Positions 26,642-34,593 of a stretch of DNA of 64,000 bases are shown one piece after another. The translations under genes and the position numbers were made by a program. How positions within the stretch are numbered: the stretch's first letter is position 1; every line of letters starts with the position of its first letter. Where the stretch lies: the NCBI RefSeq assembly GCF_029846635.1, contig NZ_JARVTG010000001.1:1332501-1396500 (forward strand), given 5' to 3'. Under the pieces are notes generated by a model. It was given only the letters and a program-made list of their open reading frames with translations. It searched no databases and was not told the DNA's origin. Source of the stretch: Pokkaliibacter sp. MBI-7. Its GTDB lineage: Bacteria > Pseudomonadota > Gammaproteobacteria > Pseudomonadales > Balneatricaceae.

Positions 26642-26947
26642 GTGAAAATCATGCACTGCCCTCTGAACGGGCCACGCAATATCAGCGAATTTACCTACGG
26701 CGGCGAATACAAACCCATGCCCGACCCGCAACGCTGCAGCGACAGCGAATGGGCCGACTATGTCTTCAACAGCGACAACCGCGCCGGGCTGGTAACTGAA
26801 TGGTGGATGCACAATGCCTCCAGCTACTGGTTTCTGGCTGAGCGCCATACCGTCACTGACGAGATCATCCGCACCTTTGATCCCAAGGAAATCTTTACCC
26901 AGCGCATCGACTTCGGCGCCGATGGCAGCAAGGAGACCACAGCATGA
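26642..26947 (+). CDS. soxD: Sarcosine oxidase delta subunit family protein, zinc site altered
   Basis: Small subunit of heterotetrameric sarcosine oxidase, 101 residues, from a GTG start at 26642 with AGGGGA upstream. The family fold is clear (FTYGGEYKPMPDP, WADYVFNSDN, TEWWMHNASSYWF, AERHTVTDEIIRTF). Known SoxD binds zinc through three cysteines and one histidine; here C6 and H57 remain, but the second position is N9 in CPLNG and the last is S61 in HNASS. The zinc site is therefore probably absent or different. Its stop overlaps the soxA start (ATGA). Confidence 0.9.
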   Translation: MKIMHCPLNGPRNISEFTYGGEYKPMPDPQRCSDSEWADYVFNSDNRAGLVTEWWMHNASSYWFLAERHTVTDEIIRTFDPKEIFTQRIDFGADGSKETTA

Positions 26948-29874
26948 GCAGTACCCGCCTGCCAGCGCCCATGGGCATTCTGATTGACCGTAACCAGCCG
27001 CTCAGCTTCAGCTTCGATGGCCAGACCTATCAGGGTTTTGCCGGTGACAGCATCGCCAGCGCCCTGCTGGCCAGTGACCGCTGGCTGATCTCGCGCTCGT
27101 TCAAGTATCACCGCCCGCGCGCCGCGCTGACCATGGCCGGGCAGGACGCCAATACCCTGGTGCAGCTGCCTGATGAGCCCAACGTGCTGGCCGATCTGCA
27201 GGAGCTGCAGGCCAACATGCAGGTCAGCGGTCAGAACTACGCTGGTTCCCTCGATAAGGATCGCGACGCGCTGCTCGGCAAGTTCTCGAAGTTTATGCCG
27301 GTAGGCTTCTACTACCGCTCGTTCTACAAACCCAAAGGCGCATGGAAGCTGTGGGAACCGCTGATCCGCAAGAAGGCCGGCCTCGGCGTGCTCGATCTGG
27401 GCTTCAAGCCCGGTTATTACGACAAGGCTTACCTGTTTGCTGATGTGGTCGTGATCGGTGCCGGACCCGCCGGCTTGCAGGCGGCACTGACCGCCGCCAG
27501 CAACGGCGCCCGCGTCATTCTGGTGGAACAGGAGCGCCTGCTCGGGGGCAGCCTCAACTGGGCCCGCTTTGACATCGCCGGTGAGCGTGCAGCCAGCCTG
27601 CGCAGTGCGCTGGTGGAAGCGGTGGAACAGCACCCGGATATTCAGGTACTGACCGACGCCACCTGCAACGCCTGGTTCACCGACAACTACCTGCCGGTGA
27701 TTCAGGGCAAACGCCTGTACAAGGTGCGCGCCAGAGAATGTATCGTCGCCGCCGGCACCTTCGACCAGCCGGTGATCTTCCGCAATAACGACCTGCCCGG
27801 CGTGGTGCTGACCAGTGCCGCCCAGCGCATGATGAAACTCTATGGCGTCAAGCCCGGACAACAGGCCGTGGTGCTGACCGGCAACAGCGATGGTTATCTG
27901 GCCGCCCTCGATCTGCATCAGCAGGGCGTCAGGGTGATGGCCGTGGTCGATATGCGCAGCGAAGCCGAGACCGCCCGCGACAGTGACTTTGCCGCCCTCG
28001 CCGCCGCCCTGCAGCAGCGACAGATTACCCTGCATCAGGGCAGCACCGTCTATGAGGCCATTGCCGGTAAGGATCAGGGCCGTGTTGTCGCCGCCGATAT
28101 TCGCCGCATCAGTGGCAAGGGTCAGGTGGCAGGTAGCGGCCAGCGCATTGCCTGTGATCTGCTGTGCATGTCAGCCGGTTATATGCCGGTCTATCAGCTG
28201 CTCTGTCAGGCCGGCGGCAAGCTCAGCTATGACGATGATCAGGCCGTTTTCACCATCAGTGGCTTGCCCGCTCACCTGTATATCAGTGGCTCGGTGAAAG
28301 GCTATCAGCAGCTCGACAAGGTACTGGAGGACAGTCAGCAGGTCGCCCATGCCAGCTGTGCCGCCCTGCGTCTGGTCGCGCCGACCGAACAGCAGCCCCC
28401 CGCCAGCGAAAGCGGTTATAACTTCCCCTGGCCGATCTTCCCGCACCCGGACGGCAAGGATTTTGTCGACTTCGATGAAGACCTGCAGGTGTGCGATATC
28501 GTCAATGCCACCCGCCACGGTTACCGCGACGTGCAGCTGGTCAAACGCTTCTCTACCGTCGGCATGGGCCCGTCGCAGGGCCGCCACTCGGCACTGCCTA
28601 CTGCCCGTCTGGTGGCCGCAGCAACACAGCGCAGTGTCAGCGAAACCGGCGTCACCACTGCCCGCCCGCCCTTTGTGGCGGAGAAACTGGCGCACGTCGC
28701 CGGGCGTGCCTTTGACCCGTACCGGCAAACCGCCATGCACCGTCTGCATCAGCAGGCCGGTGCCAAAATGATGCCCGCCGGGATCTGGCAACGCCCGGCG
28801 TATTATGCCCCGGCCTCCTCCACCGCATCCCGCGATCAGCTGATGCAGGAGGAAGCCCGCCATGTGCGTGAAAAGGTCGGCCTGATTGATGTGTCCACCC
28901 TCGGTGGACTGGACGTGCGCGGCCCTGACTCGGCAGAACTGCTGGAGCGGCTGTATACCTTCAACTTTGCCAAACAGCCGGTAGGACGCTCGCGCTATGC
29001 GCTGATGACCAACGAGCAGGGCGTCGTCATTGATGACGGGGTATGCGCCCGTTTTGCCGACAACCACTTCTATGTCACCGCCACCACCAGCGGCGTCGAC
29101 CGTATTTATCAACAGATGCTGAAATGGAATGCCCAGTGGCGGCTGGATGTGGATATCACCAACGTCACCGCTGCGCTGGCCGCGGTCAATCTGGCCGGCC
29201 CCTATGCCCGCCGGGTGCTGAGCAAACTGTGTGACGATATCGACCTGAGCCCGGAAGGCTTCCCCTATCTGGCGGTACGCAATGGCACGGTGGCCGGTGT
29301 GCCCGCACGCCTGCTGCGCGTCGGCTTTGTCGGCGAGCTGGGGTATGAGATTCACGTTCCGGCCCGTTACGGCGCCCATCTGTGGCAGGCGCTAATGGCC
29401 GCCGGTGCCGATGAAGGCATCCGCCCGTTCGGGGTGGAAACCCAGCGTCTGCTGCGTCTGGAAAAAGGCCACGTCATTATCAGTCAGGATACCGATGGCA
29501 TGACCCATCCGGCAGAGATCGACATGGGCTGGGCCATCAGCCGCAAGAAACCGTTCTTTGTCGGCAAGCGCTCCATCGACATCCTCGAAGCCCAGCCGCT
29601 GAAACGCAAACTGGTCGGCTTCCGCCTGCCCAGTGGCAGCGCCAAACCGCTGGAAGGCCATCTGGTGCTGAAGGGCGGCGACATCAGCGGCAATGTCACC
29701 TCCTGTGAATACTCCGCCACGGTGGATGCCATCATCGGTCTGGCCTATGCCTCGGTACGACAGAGCGAGCCCGGCAGCCAGATTCCCATTCGTGTCGAAG
29801 GCGGTCAGACCGTGCATGCCGAGGTGGTCAGCCTGCCGTTCTACGACCCCAGCAACCTGCGTCAGGAGCAATAA
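26944..29874 (+). CDS. soxA: Sarcosine oxidase alpha subunit family protein
   Basis: The product is 976 residues: an N-terminal 2Fe-2S-ferredoxin-like fold without cluster cysteines (about 12-95), a NAD-binding Rossmann domain (VVVIGAGPAGLQAALTAASNGARVILVEQ, from about residue 170) and a C-terminal aminomethyltransferase-like domain (about 600-970) that binds THF and collects the methylene group. The length and order match SoxA. The ATG at 26944 has GGAG eight bases upstream. Confidence 0.94.
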   Translation: MSSTRLPAPMGILIDRNQPLSFSFDGQTYQGFAGDSIASALLASDRWLISRSFKYHRPRAALTMAGQDANTLVQLPDEPNVLADLQELQANMQVSGQNYAGSLDKDRDALLGKFSKFMPVGFYYRSFYKPKGAWKLWEPLIRKKAGLGVLDLGFKPGYYDKAYLFADVVVIGAGPAGLQAALTAASNGARVILVEQERLLGGSLNWARFDIAGERAASLRSALVEAVEQHPDIQVLTDATCNAWFTDNYLPVIQGKRLYKVRARECIVAAGTFDQPVIFRNNDLPGVVLTSAAQRMMKLYGVKPGQQAVVLTGNSDGYLAALDLHQQGVRVMAVVDMRSEAETARDSDFAALAAALQQRQITLHQGSTVYEAIAGKDQGRVVAADIRRISGKGQVAGSGQRIACDLLCMSAGYMPVYQLLCQAGGKLSYDDDQAVFTISGLPAHLYISGSVKGYQQLDKVLEDSQQVAHASCAALRLVAPTEQQPPASESGYNFPWPIFPHPDGKDFVDFDEDLQVCDIVNATRHGYRDVQLVKRFSTVGMGPSQGRHSALPTARLVAAATQRSVSETGVTTARPPFVAEKLAHVAGRAFDPYRQTAMHRLHQQAGAKMMPAGIWQRPAYYAPASSTASRDQLMQEEARHVREKVGLIDVSTLGGLDVRGPDSAELLERLYTFNFAKQPVGRSRYALMTNEQGVVIDDGVCARFADNHFYVTATTSGVDRIYQQMLKWNAQWRLDVDITNVTAALAAVNLAGPYARRVLSKLCDDIDLSPEGFPYLAVRNGTVAGVPARLLRVGFVGELGYEIHVPARYGAHLWQALMAAGADEGIRPFGVETQRLLRLEKGHVIISQDTDGMTHPAEIDMGWAISRKKPFFVGKRSIDILEAQPLKRKLVGFRLPSGSAKPLEGHLVLKGGDISGNVTSCEYSATVDAIIGLAYASVRQSEPGSQIPIRVEGGQTVHAEVVSLPFYDPSNLRQEQ

Positions 29875-29876
29875 GC

Positions 29877-30590
29877 ATGAGCCAGATGACCAGCGCTGCG
29901 GCGCTCGCCTCGTACTCCTTCGCCAGCACGGTGATGGATGTCAGCCCGCTGGCGTACCGTTACCCGCAGGCACAACGGCAGGCCTTTGCCAGTACCGAAA
30001 TCATTACCTGCTATGACGACCCGCAGCAGGAGCGCCAGCAGCTGGGCCAGTGCGCCCTGCTGGACCTGACCCCGCTGGCCCGGGTTGGCCTGCGCGGCCG
30101 TCAGGCAGCGGATTATCTGAATGCACGCCAGTATCAGCTGCCACAGGCACCCAATCAGGCATTGGGGCAGAGCGATGGCAGCGCCATTCTGCGGCTGTCG
30201 CAGACCGAGTATTTCCTGCTCGGCAGTCTCGGTGATCTGGGCCAGCGCATTCGCGAAGAAGAATCCGCCTGGAGCCTGTCCGATGAGTCGGTGTACCTGT
30301 TGCCCCGTCAGGACAGCCACGCCTGGCTACTGCTCACCGGCAGCCATGTGGCCGAGGTGATGGCCAAGCTCTGTGGTGTCGACCTGCGCGCCGAGGCGTT
30401 CCCACCCGGCAGCGTGGCGCAAACCTCTGCGGCCCGCATCAATGTTATCGTCGCCAATCTTGGCAGCGAGCAGCTGCCCTGCTTCCACCTGCTGTGTGAC
30501 CGTGCCTCGCTGAACTATTTCTGGGATGCCGTGCTGGATGCCATGAAGGAGTTTGGCGGCATGCCCGTCGGTATCGACGCCCTGCGCTAG
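29877..30590 (+). CDS. soxG: Sarcosine oxidase gamma subunit family protein
   Basis: The product is 237 residues, somewhat longer than many SoxG. It has the GcvT-like fold of this subunit, seen in CALLDLTPLARVGLRGRQAADYL, ILRLSQTEYFLLG, HAWLLLTGSHVAEVMAKLCGVDLR and VAQTSAARINVIV. It starts two bases after the soxA stop. Last gene of the purU-folD-soxBDAG operon. Confidence 0.9.
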   Translation: MSQMTSAAALASYSFASTVMDVSPLAYRYPQAQRQAFASTEIITCYDDPQQERQQLGQCALLDLTPLARVGLRGRQAADYLNARQYQLPQAPNQALGQSDGSAILRLSQTEYFLLGSLGDLGQRIREEESAWSLSDESVYLLPRQDSHAWLLLTGSHVAEVMAKLCGVDLRAEAFPPGSVAQTSAARINVIVANLGSEQLPCFHLLCDRASLNYFWDAVLDAMKEFGGMPVGIDALR

Positions 30591-30596
30591 GAACCC

Positions 30597-30621
30597 GCTC
30601 ATGATCGGCCAGATCATGAGC
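30597..30621. promoter_or_regulatory. Inverted repeat between soxG and iclR
   Basis: GCTCATGATC and GATCATGAGC form a perfect 10-bp inverted repeat around a 5-base centre. There is no T-run, so it is more likely an operator or a processing hairpin than a terminator. Position 40 bases before the IclR gene would fit autoregulation. Confidence 0.5.
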
Positions 30622-30659
30622 CGGCGCTGACTCACACCCCACCGCCAAGGAGGATCACC

Positions 30660-31463
30660 ATGTACGCAGAAGACGAACTGCCCCTGCAGGACGACGATGG
30701 CCGTAATGACTATCGGGTGCCGGCACTGTTCCGTGGCCTGCTGATCCTGCAGATGTTCAATGCCCAGACCCGCACCCTGAGCATGAACGAGCTGGCCGAG
30801 GGTCTCGGTGTCACGGTGTCGGCCATCTACCGTATCGTCCACACCCTCACCGAGATGGGTTACCTGCGCAAGCTGGCGAAGAATACCTACGAGCTGGGGC
30901 CGCAGGTGGTGTCCGATGGCTTCAGCTATCTGGCCAGCCGTGATCTGGTGGATATTGCGGCCCCCCATCTCAACGCACTGCGCGACCGCACCTCGCTGTC
31001 CTGCCATCTGAGCATTCGTGAGCAGACCGACAGTCTGTATATCTATCGCGCCTTCGCCGCTCAGCGGCTGTCGGTGAACATTCCCATCGGCACCCGCATT
31101 CCCTGCCACTGCACCGCCATGGGCCGCATGCTGCTGACGGGCCTGAGCCCGGCCGCACTGGATGCCCTCTATCAGTCAGTGCGTCTGGATGATCACCCGC
31201 CCCCTGCGCCGAAGACGCTGCCCGCGCTGCGGCAGATGATCAGTGATGACCGTGAACGCGGCTGGGTGATTCACCGCTCCGACTACTCCACCGCCATTGC
31301 CCGTGGCATCTACAACCATCTGGGCGAAGTGGTGGCGGCCATCAATCTGTCCGGGCCGGAGGCGGTCATGGACGGCGAGGTCAGCCGGGAACATTTCCAG
31401 CAGGAACTGGCGCAGACCGCCGAAGCCATTTCCCGCGAGCTGGGTGGCCACAGGGCCGGCTAA
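30660..31463 (+). CDS. IclR-family transcriptional regulator
   Basis: The product is 267 residues. An N-terminal winged helix (ALFRGLLILQMFNAQTRTLSMNELAEGLGVTVSAIYRIVHTL) precedes the IclR effector domain (TRIPCHCTAMGRMLL, RGIYNHLGEVVAAINLSGP). The ribosome site AAGGAGG is strong. It directly follows the sox operon on the same strand, so regulation of that operon is likely; IclR proteins bind small carboxylate or amine ligands. Confidence 0.92.
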   Translation: MYAEDELPLQDDDGRNDYRVPALFRGLLILQMFNAQTRTLSMNELAEGLGVTVSAIYRIVHTLTEMGYLRKLAKNTYELGPQVVSDGFSYLASRDLVDIAAPHLNALRDRTSLSCHLSIREQTDSLYIYRAFAAQRLSVNIPIGTRIPCHCTAMGRMLLTGLSPAALDALYQSVRLDDHPPPAPKTLPALRQMISDDRERGWVIHRSDYSTAIARGIYNHLGEVVAAINLSGPEAVMDGEVSREHFQQELAQTAEAISRELGGHRAG

Positions 31464-31838
31464 CCCTGCTCTGCCTGCCCGGCACGATCAGCAAGTGCGA
31501 CGGCCAGATGCCATCGCGCTTTTCCTGCTCTTTTTCTCTTGTGCCTTTTTCTCTTGCGCTTTCGCCGCCCACGCGTCTCGCAAAAGCCCCTTCCCTGCCC
31601 TGTTGAAATGTCCATTGAGGTTTGGCCGGAGCGACGTAGGCTAGTAAACAAACAACTCTAATATCTCTCTGGCCGTGGTACGGATGCTGCATATTTATCT
31701 GCTCACTAACGGCAGCGCCTGTCAGCAGGCTGCCATGCGCCAGAACAATGCAGAGCAAGGGCTATCCGGCCAGCCACTGCGCCACCTTAAAACGGCGTGC
31801 GGGCAACGGAGACCCTGCCGATCGGGCGGTGAAAAACC
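31464..31838. other. Intergenic stretch with a 15-bp tandem duplication
   Basis: About 375 bases without a supportable gene. It contains two adjacent 15-base units, CTTTTTCTCTTGTGC at 31530-31544 and CTTTTTCTCTTGCGC at 31545-31559, with a decayed pyrimidine-rich unit just before. The promoter of the following FeaR-like gene should be here. Confidence 0.5.
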
Positions 31839-32780
31839 ATGAATAGTGCAAGTCACACAACCGATGCCTTTGACCAGTGGCAATCCCAGCTGACCGAAGC
31901 CTGTGGCCGCTTTATTGCCCGGCCACCTGAGCGACATCATTTTGTTGGCAGCATCGCCAACAAGGACTGCGATGGTCTGTCGATGGCCGAAATCCAGACC
32001 AACGCCACCGTCTCCTGCAAGAAGATTCGTGCCGATCGCGATAATGATCAGTACTACTTTCTGATTCACCAGCGTTCGGGCTACTCCACCGTCGCCATGG
32101 ATGACTGCTCATTTCAGGTGCTGCCGGGCGACCTGCTGCTGCTCGACCCCGCAGTCTCCTGCAGCATCATGCCGGTGGGAGTGATTGATCATGTCTCGCA
32201 CTGTCTGGACCGCCACCGGGTTGACCGGGCACTGGCCCACCAGCGTCAGCGTTTTGGCAAACTGTCACGGGCGGGCACCTCGGGCCTGCTGTTGTCAGGC
32301 ATGGTGGCGGAGCTGGATAGTCACAGTCATCTGGGGCTGGCTGACAGCCAGAGCGATGCCCTGCAGCAGGCCATCGTCGCCCTGCTCAAACCGGCACTGC
32401 AGCTGGAAGCGCCCGGTCACCGCATCGAACATACGGTGCAGGATATTTATCGCTGGGCGGAAAAGGTGATCATGCAGTCGCTGGCAGACCCGGCGCTGAG
32501 CCCGGAGCGGGTCGCTACCCAGCTGAATATTTCCGTGCGCCATCTGTATCGCGCTTTTGAGGAGCACGGCGACACCATCTGCCGCCTGATTCAGAAAAGC
32601 CGCCTCAATCGCTGTGCGGCAGAGCTGGCCAATCCGGCCAATATGAAAAAGCCCATCACCGATATTGCTTACGGCTGGGGCTTCAATGACTCGGCGCATT
32701 TCAGCCGTATCTTCAAGAAGCAGTTCAGCCTGTCACCACGGGAATACCGTCAACAGAGCCATCTGCTGAACCAGCGGTAG
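31839..32780 (+). CDS. AraC-family regulator, FeaR-like
   Basis: The product is 313 residues. An N-terminal AraC-binding-like domain (FDQWQSQLTEACGRFIARP; SYFLIHQRSG-type core region YYFLIHQRSGYSTV) and a C-terminal double helix-turn-helix (LSPERVATQLNISVRHLYRAFEE; ITDIAYGWGFNDSAHFSRIFKKQF). The N-terminal pattern resembles FeaR, activator of aromatic monoamine oxidation in E. coli. It is convergent with the APC permease gene; the permease/oxidoreductase intergenic region beyond carries repeats suited to an AraC protein. Confidence 0.88.
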   Translation: MNSASHTTDAFDQWQSQLTEACGRFIARPPERHHFVGSIANKDCDGLSMAEIQTNATVSCKKIRADRDNDQYYFLIHQRSGYSTVAMDDCSFQVLPGDLLLLDPAVSCSIMPVGVIDHVSHCLDRHRVDRALAHQRQRFGKLSRAGTSGLLLSGMVAELDSHSHLGLADSQSDALQQAIVALLKPALQLEAPGHRIEHTVQDIYRWAEKVIMQSLADPALSPERVATQLNISVRHLYRAFEEHGDTICRLIQKSRLNRCAAELANPANMKKPITDIAYGWGFNDSAHFSRIFKKQFSLSPREYRQQSHLLNQR

Positions 32781-32864
32781 GTTTACCCCTTATCATCTAG
32801 CCAGCAGCAACGCAGGCCAGCCCCTCCCCCGCCGAACAGCAACAGGGTGAGGGGCAACCTGGCT

Positions 32865-34265
32865 TCATTCCGGGGTAAACAGACCCTTCTTCATAAAACC
32901 TTTCACCCAGACCGCGCCGATCACGCACACCAGCAGCAGTACGCCGCCAGCCATGGTGTAGACCTGCTCTGTCATTTCCGGTGAGGGCGAGTTATGCAGC
33001 GCCACATAGACCATGCCGACAATCCCCAGCAGCTGCGGCAGCGGGTAGAACGGCGTCTTGTACGGGCGGGCCAGTTCCGGCTGACGACGGCGCAGCACCA
33101 GCACATTGATATGAGCGATGATATAAGCCAGCAGCCAGCTGGTGGAGGCGGCGATCACCAGCGTAATCAGTGAGTCAATGCCCATCAGGTACATGGGGAT
33201 GGCGATGATGATCACCATGAATACGATGGCAACCCAGGGCGTGCCAAAACGCTGGCTGACGATGCCCATCTGCGGGAACGCCTGACGGTTGTCGGCCATG
33301 CCCTGCAGCATGCGGGGCACGCTGGCCAGCACGGTGTTGACGGTGCTGCAGGTAGCGGCAATGCCCATTACCGTGGCCACCACCAGACCGGCCTTGCCAA
33401 AGACCGCATGGACATAATCAAGATAAGGGATCGCCGAGGTGGTCAGGCTCTCTACACTCATAAAGCGCGAGGCGCCGAACACGAACGGCAGATAGATCGC
33501 CAGCATCAGCACCAGCGACAGCATCATGGCCCGGGGGATAGTGCGCCGTGGCTCGTTAACGTCAGCAATCAGCGGGCAGATGAACTCCACCCCGACCATC
33601 ATCCACATGGCCAGTGAGATCAGCCCGACAAAGCTGCCATCCATGACCGGCCCCAGCGACCAGTTCACTGCCGAACCTTCCGCCAGCACCGGCGCTGCAC
33701 TGGTTGAGGCCACCAGCCCCACCACCACCAGACAGAGAATCAGGACGAACGCCAGCAGGTTCTGGATACGGGCAAACACGTCAGTACCCAGAATATTGGT
33801 GATGGCCAGCAGTACCAGAATCAGTGTGGGTATCAGCATGTCGGGGAACATGCCCGGCAACAGCTCATTGACGATGGAGTTGACCAGTAACATCTCTACC
33901 GGAATGGAGAACATCGCCACCACCACGTAACCGGCAAACACTGCCACGATGGCCGGGAAGTGCCCCATCGCCTTTTGCGTGTAGGTCGCCAGCGAGCCGC
34001 CACTCTGTGGATACATCAGTGACAGCTCGGCAAAGGTCATGGCGTTGAAAATCGCCAGCATAAAGGCACACAGCATGGCGGCAATAAAGCCACTGCCGCC
34101 CAGACCGATGCCCTGCGTGGCCGAGACCATCGAGCCCTGGACGATCACCAGGCCGATGCAGATGGAAATCATGGTCAGAAAGCTCAGCCGGTTACCCGTC
34201 ACACGGCTACCTCCCTGAGTACCGGCAGCGTCGATAGCGACGCCTGCCCCACTCGCTCTACTCAT
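32865..34265 (-). CDS. APC-superfamily amino acid/amine permease
   Basis: The product is 466 residues with about 12 hydrophobic segments. The first helix reads LTMISICIGLVIVQGSMVS, followed by GSGFIAAMLCAFMLAIFNAMTFAELSLMYPQSGGSLATY, the family pattern for APC permeases. The substrate is unknown; the divergent amine oxidoreductase suggests an amine, polyamine or amino acid. GAGAGGG precedes the start on the minus strand. Confidence 0.9.
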   Translation of the reverse strand: MSRASGAGVAIDAAGTQGGSRVTGNRLSFLTMISICIGLVIVQGSMVSATQGIGLGGSGFIAAMLCAFMLAIFNAMTFAELSLMYPQSGGSLATYTQKAMGHFPAIVAVFAGYVVVAMFSIPVEMLLVNSIVNELLPGMFPDMLIPTLILVLLAITNILGTDVFARIQNLLAFVLILCLVVVGLVASTSAAPVLAEGSAVNWSLGPVMDGSFVGLISLAMWMMVGVEFICPLIADVNEPRRTIPRAMMLSLVLMLAIYLPFVFGASRFMSVESLTTSAIPYLDYVHAVFGKAGLVVATVMGIAATCSTVNTVLASVPRMLQGMADNRQAFPQMGIVSQRFGTPWVAIVFMVIIIAIPMYLMGIDSLITLVIAASTSWLLAYIIAHINVLVLRRRQPELARPYKTPFYPLPQLLGIVGMVYVALHNSPSPEMTEQVYTMAGGVLLLVCVIGAVWVKGFMKKGLFTPE

Positions 34266-34593
34266 AGTTATGCCCTCTCACGCTCATTTTCTTGCTGTTA
34301 TATCCCCGCCAGCGCGACCCGCCGTCGGGGAGGAGAGTGCTAATCTGTGCCTAAAATCCGGCCAGTTCTTGTCCGTGGCTGTCGAAAACTTGACTGACCG
34401 TGACACATCGCCGTCATGGCAGCCACAGTCAAGTTTCACGGCAGGCACAGTCAAGACAGCCCGACGCAAATGGGCGACAAATAGCTCATCGCAGCGGGCG
34501 CTGACGGCAGGCACCATCAGACCGGTCACCTTCCCGGCCATCACGCCAGAACCAGCCGCCCCCACCCGCATTTCAGCTTGCAGGTTTCGCCTG
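34266..34593. promoter_or_regulatory. Divergent promoter region with three CAGTCAAG motifs
   Basis: The octamer CAGTCAAG occurs at 34426-34433 and 34448-34455 on the plus strand, 22 bases apart, and inverted (CTTGACTG) at 34389-34396. The first and the inverted copies extend to CAGTCAAGTTT. Two direct half-sites about two helical turns apart suit an AraC-family regulator such as the FeaR-like protein nearby. No gene is supportable in this region. Confidence 0.6.

Noticed and set aside
25265..29871. Several long open frames on the minus strand (up to about 400 codons) opposite folD, soxB and soxA
   Set aside because: They lie fully antisense to strongly supported genes, have no family motifs and arise from GC-rich third positions in the real genes.
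31381..31758. 125-codon minus-strand frame over the end of the IclR gene and the following gap
   Set aside because: Low-complexity charged translation, overlap with a real gene and no homology recognisable by eye.
32815..32865. Possible terminator between the FeaR-like gene and the APC permease gene
   Set aside because: CCCCTC/GAGGGG can pair with a flanking CCAG/CTGG, but the loop is long and no T-run follows; not convincing.
34270..34593. N-terminal extension of the PuuB-like oxidoreductase back to 34270
   Set aside because: The extra 108 codons have no family character, overlap the divergent promoter region and carry repeated operator-like motifs instead.
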